Origin: Lepturacanthus savala
Lineage: Eukaryota; Chordata; Actinopteri; Scombriformes; Trichiuridae
Direction: 5' to 3'
Length of the DNA stretch: 64,000 nucleotides
Assembly: GCA_030544235.1 (NCBI GenBank)
Contig: CM060478.1
Location: forward strand, 26,033,227-26,097,226
Shown here: in pieces, positions 10,831-64,000 of the stretch
How positions within the stretch are numbered: the first letter of the stretch is position 1
Layout of the letters: each line of letters begins with the position of its first letter
Made by a program: the position numbers and the translations under genes
Notes under the pieces: generated by a model
Told to the model about the DNA's origin: nothing
The model's input: only the letters and a program-made list of their open reading frames with translations
The model's database searches: none

Positions 10831-13365
10831 CTCTCCTGGAGCTGCCACCTTATCGCGGTGGAGGGGTTTGGGTGTTCCAATGATCCCAGGAGCTATGTTG
10901 TCCGGGGCTTATGCCCCTGGTAGGGTCACCCATGGCAAACAGGTCCTGGGTGAGGGACCAGACAAAGTGCAGCTCAAAGCTGCAGAAACTGGCTCTGGGG
11001 ACGTGGAATGTCACCTCTCTGGCGGGGAAGGAGGTTGAGCTGGTGTGTGAGGTCGAGAGGTACCGACTAGATATAGTCAGGCTCGCCTCGACGCACAGTG
11101 TGGGCTCCGGAACCAGTTTCCTCGAGAGGGGTTGGATTCTCTACCACTCTGGAGTTGTCCCTGGTAAGAGGCACAGAGCTGGGGTGGGAATGCTTGTTTC
11201 CCCCCGGCTCAGTGCCTGTACATTGGGGTTCACCCCGGTGGACGAGAGGGTAGCCTCCCTCTGTCTTCGGGTGGGGGGACGGGTCCTGACTGTCGTTTGT
11301 GCCTATGCGCCGAATGAGTACCCACCCTTCTTGGAGTCCTTGGAGAGAGTGCTGGAGGGCGCCCCTTCTGGGGACTCCCTCGTCCTCCTGGGGGACTTCA
11401 ATGCTCATGTGGGCGATGACAGTGTGACCTGGAGAGGCATGATTAGGAGGAACGGCCCCCCTGATCTGAACCCGAATGGTGTTTGGTTGTTGGACTTCTG
11501 TGCTCGTCATGGATTGTCCATAATGAAGAGGCAGGCATAAGGGTCTCCATATGTGCACTTGGCACCAGGACACCCTTGGCCGCAGTTCGATGATCGACTT
11601 TGTTGTCGTGTCGTTGGACTTTCAGCCTCATGTCCTGGACACTCGGGTGAAGAGAGGGGCGGATCTGTCAACTGATCACCACCTGGTAGTGAGTTAGCTC
11701 CGATGGTGGGGGAAGAGACCGGTCAGACCTGGCAGTCCCAAACGTTCTGTGAGGGTTTGCTGGGAACGTCTGGACAATCTCCTGACAGAAAGAGCTTCAA
11801 CTTGCACCTCCGGGAGAGCTTCACTCACATCCCGGGGGAGGCGAGGGACATTGAGTCAGAGTGGACCTTGTTCCGCGCCTCTATTGTTGAGGTGGCTGAC
11901 CAGAGCTGTGGCGGTAAGGTCTTCAGTGCCTGTCGTGGTGGCAGTCCCCAAACCCGCTGGTGGACACCGGCGGTAAGGGATGCCGTCAAGCTGAAGAAGG
12001 AGTCCTACAGAACCTTCTTGGCCTGTGGGTCTCCTGAAGCAGCTGACAGGTATCGGCGCACTAAGCGGAATGCAGCCTCGGTGGTTACTGAGGTAAAAAT
12101 TCCGGCGTGGGAGGAGTTCGGTGAGGCCATGGCGAAAGACTTTTGAACGGCTTTTGGACCACCATCTGGCAGCTCAGGAGGGGAAAGTGGCCCACCGTTG
12201 ACACTGTGTTCAATGGGGACGGGGTGCTGCTGACCTCGACTCTGGACATCCTGGATTGGTGGAAGGAATACTTCGAAGACCTCATTTCTTTTGAAGAGGC
12301 AGAGTCTGGGGGACCAGTGGTGGACTCGCCTATCTCTGGGGCTGAGATCGCCGAGGTAGTCAAAAAGCTCCTCGGTGGCAAGGCCCCGGGGCATGGATGA
12401 GATTCGCCCGAAGTTCCTCATGGCTCTGGATGTTGTAGGGCTGTCTTGGACACGTCTCTGCAACATCGCGTGGACATTGGGTGCAGTGCCTCTGGACTGG
12501 CAGACCAGGGTGGTAGTTCCCCTCTATAAAAAGGGGGACCAGAGGGTGTGTTCCAACTATAGAGGGATCACACTCCTGGGAAAGTCTATTCGGGGTACTG
12601 GAGAGGAGGGTCCATAAATAGTTGAACCTCGGATTCAGGAGGAGCAGTGTGGTTTTCGTCCTGGTCGTGGAACTGTGGACCATCTACATACCCTTAGCAG
12701 GGCCCTGGAGGGACTGTAGGAGTTTGCCCAACCAGTCTACATGTGTTTTGTGGACTTGGAGAAGGCGTTTGACCGTGTCCCTCGGGCAGTCCTGTGGGGG
12801 GTGCTCCGGGAGTACGGGGTTCCTGACATGTTGACACGGGCTATCCGGTCCCTGTACACTAGGTGCCAAGCTTGGTCCACATTGCCGTAAATAAGTCAGA
12901 CTTGTTTCCAGTGGGGGTTGACTCCATCAGGGCTGCCCTTAGTCACTGATTCTGTTCATAACTTTTATGGACGGAATTTCTAGGTGCAACCAGGGTGTTG
13001 AGGGGCTGCGGTTTGGTGGCCTCGAAATTGGGTTGCTGCTATTTGCGGTGGCTGGGCTCTCCCTTAGAGATAGGGTGAGAAGCTCAGTCATCAGAGTAGA
13101 ACCGCTGCTCCTCCACATCGAGAGGAGCCAGTTGAGGTGGCTCGGGCATCTAGTGAGGAGCCTCCTGGACGCCTCCCTGGTGTTCCGGGAAGACCCAGGA
13201 CACGGAGACTATGTCTCTTGGCTGGTCTGGAGACGCCTTGGGGTCCCCCCGGAAGAGCTGGAAGAAGCACCCGGGGAGAGCGAAGTCTGGGCTTCCCTGC
13301 TGAAGCTGCTGCCCCCGCGACCCGAGAAAAATGGATAAGCAGGAGAAAACGAGACGAGACGAAAA
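10831..13365 (+). mobile_element. RTE/Rex3-like non-LTR retrotransposon, degenerate
   Basis: A 5' leader rich in CCACCTTATCGCGGTGG and CTTATGCCCCTGGTAGG precedes a broken ORF with an apurinic-type endonuclease and then a reverse transcriptase. The order, the family-typical phrases (GTWNVTSL, VVCAYAPN, LLGDFNAHVG, STDHHLVVS, NYRGITLL, VDLEKAFDRVP, RSQLRWLGHL, LLPPRP) and the end ATGGATAAGCAGGAG fit the RTE-type LINEs abundant in teleosts. The copy is dead: many frameshifts and stops, and the reverse-transcriptase active-site region is deleted. Confidence 0.85.
10924..13338 (+). pseudogene. LINE endonuclease/reverse-transcriptase pseudogene
   Basis: The endonuclease runs from about 10990 (GTWNVTSL, with the conserved Asn) through LLGDFNAHVG (about 11388) to STDHHLVVS at about 11668-11697, interrupted after GLSIMKRQA at 11540 and by a TAG after VVS. 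The linker continues through HLRESFTHIPGEA and TRWWTPAVRDAVKLKKESYR. Reverse transcriptase begins around ISGAEIAEVVKKLLGGKAPG (about 12336) and includes CSNYRGITLLGK, CGFRPGRGTVD and VDLEKAFDRVP (about 12750). After LREYGVP the match degrades. At about 13045 LLFA is joined directly to AGLSLRDRVRSS, so the DD of the catalytic F/YADD box and everything to the thumb is missing. No functional product is possible. Confidence 0.85.
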
Positions 13366-13660
13366 AAAATATTACTCAGAAAAAATACTAGTCAGAAAAA
13401 AAAACCTTGAATAACAAACAAAAAATTATCTATCTTATTTTTTTCAAATGAATGCAATACATAGTTTTATCAATGTTGTTTTATTATCTTTTTGGCAAAT
13501 ATAGTTAAATACCTAAAAAATAAACTTTTTATTTATTTATTTTTAACTATTTCAAGATGCCCACATTTGCACCCAGTTTTATTATTTTATCTATATTTAT
13601 TTGTTAAGGACAATACATAAACCATACACCAAGTTCCAGACACATGATAGCATTGTAGGC

Positions 13661-14338
13661 TAGGCAAGGCAAAGCAAGTTTATTTGTATAGCACATTTCA
13701 ACAACAAGGTAATTCAAAGTGCTTTACATAAAACATTAAATTCATCAAGATACAATTTAAAACTGTTGATTAAAATAAAAATAAAATTTAAGAATTAAAA
13801 TTTAAATTTTTTAAATTAAAACAATACAATTTAAAACAGTTGATTAAAATAAAAAAAAATTAAGAATTAAAATTTAAAAAACTTTGAAATTAAAACAAAA
13901 AAAACATCAAGAACAAGTTACAGTACAGTGTAGAGTAATTAAGAATGATATTAGCAGTAGGCAGCATTGAGCAGAAAAGTCTTCAACTGTGATTTAAAAG
14001 CAGTGAGGGTTGCGGCAGACCTGCAGGTCTCTGGGAGTTTATTCCAGATCTGTGGGGCATAGAAACTGAACGCTGCTTCTCCATGTTTAGTTCTGACTCT
14101 AGGAACAGAGAGCAGACGATGATCCAGATCCAGACGATCTAAGAGGTCTGGATGGTTCATAAGGGATCAGCAGATCTGCAATATACCTAGGCCCTAGACC
14201 ATTCAGGGCTTTATAAACCAGTAAGAGTATTTTAAAGTGAATTGTTTGGCAGACAGGAAGCCAGTGCAAGGACCTTAGAACTGGAGTGATATGGTCTACT
14301 TTTTTAGTCCTAGTCAGGACTCGAGCGGCAGCATTTTA
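13661..14338 (-). mobile_element. L2-type LINE 3' end
   Basis: Read on the minus strand, a C-terminal LINE coding segment is followed by a tail with GTAAAGCACTTTGAATT, CTTGTTGTTGAAATGTGC and TATACAAATAAACTTGC, the tail typical of fish L2-like LINEs. It is truncated at its 5' end (high coordinate), the usual result of incomplete reverse transcription. Bases 13366-13660, between this and the RTE-like LINE, are AT-rich without identified content. Confidence 0.75.
13951..14160 (-). pseudogene. C-terminus of an L2-type LINE ORF2
   Basis: About 69 codons are open on the minus strand and contain RTKHGEAAFSFYAPQIWNKL and TLTAFKSQLKTFLL, a C-terminal motif common to vertebrate L2/CR1-type reverse transcriptase proteins (known from the family). 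It ends NAAYC and a stop. It is a 5'-truncated retroposon remnant, not a host gene. A related C-terminus is present on the plus strand at 63090-63200. Confidence 0.7.
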
Positions 14339-14645
14339 TAGTTACTTAGTTGTAGTATTGTAGTTAGTATATAGATATAGTTACTAGTTATAGTATAGTA
14401 GTTAGTATATAGTTATAATCACTTAGTTATAGTATGGTAGTTAGTGCATAATTATAGTTAGTTATAGTATAGCAGTTAGTATATAGTGGTATATAGTCTA
14501 GTAGTTAGTATATAGATATAGTAACTTATTTATAGTATAGTTGTTAGTATATAGTTATAGCTACTAGATATTGTATGGTAGTTATTATATAGTTATAGTT
14601 ACTAGTTATAGTATCGTAGTTAGTATATAGTTAGTCACTTAGTTG
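14335..14645. repeat. Degenerate tandem repeat, unit roughly 27-41 bp
   Basis: The word GTAGTTAGTATATAG and close variants recur at about 14360, 14399, 14440, 14473, 14500, 14541, 14579 and 14616, separated by AGTTACTAGTTATAGTAT-like spacers. The period varies. Confidence 0.8.
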
Positions 14646-14939
14646 TGTATATATAGTGTAAATAATGGTGTACAATGTTGTGGCTTCAATAAAGAATTTA
14701 CCATTGTTTACCATTATGTCTATTGTTGCTAATTTCCATCAAACACATTTTATGTGCTATAGACAAATTAACAATCTCTACTTAATTTAGCATAAGATTG
14801 AAAGCAGAAACACAAATAATATTTTTTATATACAATATTAAATATATTCAGGCATCAAGGGATTAATAAAAATACCTTGAGCAAAAAAATCCACAAAAAT
14901 TTCGTCTTTTGTTTTAGTTGGTTTATTGTTTCATTTCCC

Positions 14940-15174
14940 CTCCTTTTTTGTTTTAAACACAGAGTGACTCATCTTTCCAATAGAGGATCTTCGCTACTAC
15001 AGCTCCCTCCTCCTCCTCCTCCCACTCCCTGCTTCTCTCTCTCTATCTCTCTCTCTCTCTCTCTCTCTGTCAGCTCCTCTCCTCTCCTCCTCCTCCTCCT
15101 CCTCTCTCTCCTCCTTCACGAGTTCTCCTCCTAAACCTGCGCCAGGCTTCCCCCATCTCCCCTCTCTCCTCATC
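14940..15174 (+). promoter_or_regulatory. camk2g: Putative proximal promoter / 5' UTR region of camk2g
   Basis: This is the pyrimidine-rich, GC-richer stretch just upstream of the start codon. It has TGACTCA (an AP-1-type consensus) at 14965-14971, TCC repeats around 15007-15021, a CT dinucleotide tract at about 15033-15068 and a second TCC cluster at about 15086-15115. I see no TATA box. The transcription start cannot be fixed from sequence. Base 15060 onward is duplicated in inverse orientation at 24364-24569. Confidence 0.45.
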
Positions 15175-62140
<46,966 letters not shown>

Positions 62141-62203
62141 GTGAGGGGTCATGGACCAACACGAGTAAGAAGACAAGAAAGAAAAAAAATAATCTCTTTT
62201 GAT

Positions 62204-62243
62204 TGTTGTGAATCTCCACACAATTGTGTGGAGATTCACAACA
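62204..62243. repeat. Perfect 40-bp palindrome 63 bp into intron 6
   Basis: The left arm TGTTGTGAATCTCCACACAA is followed directly by its exact reverse complement with no spacer, centred on 62223/62224. In RNA it would form a hairpin close to the exon 6 splice donor. Confidence 0.95.
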
Positions 62244-63089
62244 GGTCTGCACTAGAGGTGGGTCCTGATTTAAAAAAATCAAGTACTGTTTCCCTCTAGG
62301 TCTATTTATCAGCCTACATATCAGAAATGACATGTCCAGACTTAATGAAGTATATCTCTACAACTACAGGGGTTTACTGAATGATCTTGGGTTTAAAATA
62401 AAGCTGACACCTGTGAGATAGTTATATCACTGCCAGAATGAAATTAAAATGTACAGTGTTGAAGTACATCCAGATAGAATAAAGCAAAGAAGGGGAAAAA
62501 ATTAGCTCCACCCAGATCTCCCCCATGTATTTAGGTTGTTTTATCAATTTTAGAGATGTTTTAGTTCAGGTGTTTCCAGGCAGAGATATGATTTTGGTAC
62601 ATTTCGTCAATATTATCACAAAAATGCAGACATCTACAGATTTATTTTTTCACTATATGCTCATATTATTGCTTAGGGTCCAAATAATGTTTAGTTAAGC
62701 TAATAATATTTGATATAGACTTGTAGCTGAGTTTCTTTTCAACATTTTGGTGTGTTACATGTACATATTGATGCTGCTACTCAACTTAAAAAGATTAATT
62801 ATTTAGAAATGAAATACCTAGGGGGGCAGGTTAATTAATAGAAATGAAATGCAATTAATCACATAACAATATTTTCCCCTAAAAGCAACAATTATTTTTT
62901 GTAAATGAATTTTAGTCGCTATCTGTAGCACATTTTAAACCTTATCTTCTACCACTGACTCTACAGTCCTGGGAAATCCATCAGTGTTTCCATTGTTGAC
63001 TTGTCTTTTCATTCTTTTTAAGGTATTATTTCCAATTTCATGAATTCAGTGTTTTTTATACTTTTTAAGATCCTGATATAAAACTTTAT

Positions 63090-63200
63090 GGAGGACCAGA
63101 GTTCAGTTTTTATGCTCCACATATCTGGGACAAATTCCCAGAAAACAACAACTCTGCTGCAACTTTCAATTCTTTAATATCAAGGCTACAGAGAGAATAA
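63090..63200 (+). pseudogene. L2-type LINE ORF C-terminus
   Basis: The frame GGPEFSFYAPHIWDKFPENN, SAATFNSLISRLQRE, stop is the same C-terminal motif as at 13951-14160 (EAAFSFYAPQIWNKLPE, SAATLTAFKSQLK). The upstream part is too diverged to follow. Confidence 0.65.
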
Positions 63201-63439
63201 CTAAAACAAGACACAAAGTAAAATAAAAAAAAAAAACAAAGTAAAACAGAAAATATTTTTTTGCAATAATTGCATATATCACAATATTTATCCTAGCTAA
63301 TAGCACAATTTAAATTTCTGCCCAAGCCTATATGCTAATATCCTTCTCTGACCAATTACCACAGCTGGTTATCACACTGGACTTAGATATTTTAGACTGT
63401 AAATACCATAAAATACTGTACCTGCAGGGTCCTCTTTAA

Positions 63440-63640
63440 ACACCAGGTGCAGGTGTATATTTAGAAAAAATAACCACTGGTTTCTAATAAAGGCTGAGCC
63501 TAATTTATTTAAAAAAAATCATGACCTTGTTTTTCTTCTTTGCCTTCATGATTGTGCTCAAATGAGGTTGAAGAACACCCTCTTCGGTAATATTGATTAT
63601 TGATTAATTGTCGATCATCATGGACAGTTGCAGCTCCTCA
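63440..63640. repeat. Interspersed repeat related to 15960-16150
   Basis: CCAGGTGCAGGTGTATATTT, then CTCAAATGAGGTTGAAGAAC and ATTGATTAATTG follow the order seen at 15965-16170. Confidence 0.6.
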
Positions 63641-64000
63641 GTCCTCACCACAAATGATGTTAAAGATCACCCTCAGAAACTCAGCTTTTATTGTTGTAGC
63701 AGCAGCTGCATCAGTAAACCCATCCTGAACCACCACATGCTGACATGCCTTATTTGGCATGTAGCCTGCATTAAAATGCACTAATATTTTACTATGTTTT
63801 TGGTTTGTAATTAATTATTTGTAATTAAGGCGTTAATGTCCCACCCCTAGTCTGCCCATAACTTTACCCTCTATCACAAAGCATTTCCATATGGCAACAA
63901 TAACTTTGGTTCAGTATTACTTAAGAACAATGATATAACATCCATGTTCTACTGTTTAGATGTAAAAGTCAATGCTTTTACTTTAAAGGACAAAAAATAA

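Larger units (their letters stand above)
62141..64000 (+). other. camk2g: camk2g intron 6, 5' part
   Basis: Starts GTGAGGGG. It contains a 40-bp perfect palindrome at 62204-62243, an L2-type LINE C-terminus (63090-63200) and the repeat shared with 15960 (63440-63640). The next exon is not reached by 64000. Confidence 0.8.

Overview
The window is nuclear DNA from a ray-finned (teleost-type) fish. It carries the 5' part of one vertebrate gene, calcium/calmodulin-dependent protein kinase II gamma (camk2g), set in AT-rich DNA full of fish-type repeats: tRNA-derived SINEs, an RTE/Rex3-like LINE, L2 and L1 fragments, a Tc1-like transposon, many hAT and TTAA-type MITEs, and long CA and TA microsatellites. 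I found no RNA genes, CRISPR arrays, operons or other prokaryotic features.

Positions 1-14,900 look like upstream intergenic DNA. They hold a TA microsatellite, SINE copies, a gutted Gypsy-type LTR element (about 967-2568), a 1,504-bp TTAA-flanked DNA transposon that keeps one short coding exon (3121-4624), a 708-bp hAT MITE (8549-9256), a dead RTE-like LINE (10831-13365), an L2-type 3' end on the minus strand (13661-14338) and a local tandem repeat (14335-14645).

Positions 14,940-62,140 hold the gene. Six coding exons on the plus strand (15175-15239, 19307-19401, 56347-56406, 60221-60275, 61307-61372, 62068-62140; 65, 95, 60, 55, 66 and 73 bp) join in frame to the first 138 residues of a CaMKII kinase domain, from the start Met to the HRDLK catalytic loop. 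All introns are GT-AG. The paralogue call (gamma) rests mainly on HIHQHDIVHRDLK in exon 6 and CVKKATGQEYAAK in exon 2. The rest of the kinase domain, the regulatory segment and the association domain lie beyond the right edge.

Intron 2 is about 36.9 kb and has absorbed most of the repeats: an identical inverted copy of exon 1 with its flanks (24364-24569), a 2.1-kb minisatellite with a 21-bp unit inside a hAT-like element (30463-32597), a Tc1-like pseudogene (33691-34714), several MITE families, an L1-like fragment, an unidentified antisense coding-like remnant (53767-54012) and a 0.7-kb TGTGTATTG-rich array. Introns 3 to 6 are shorter and carry copies of the same MITE families; the small sister of the 21-bp minisatellite is in intron 3.

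The strongest unusual signal is the 206-bp perfect inverted duplicate of exon 1 in intron 2. It is either a very recent rearrangement, which would let the pre-mRNA fold its own start codon and first splice donor into a long duplex, or an assembly error. I found no clear new multi-gene system.
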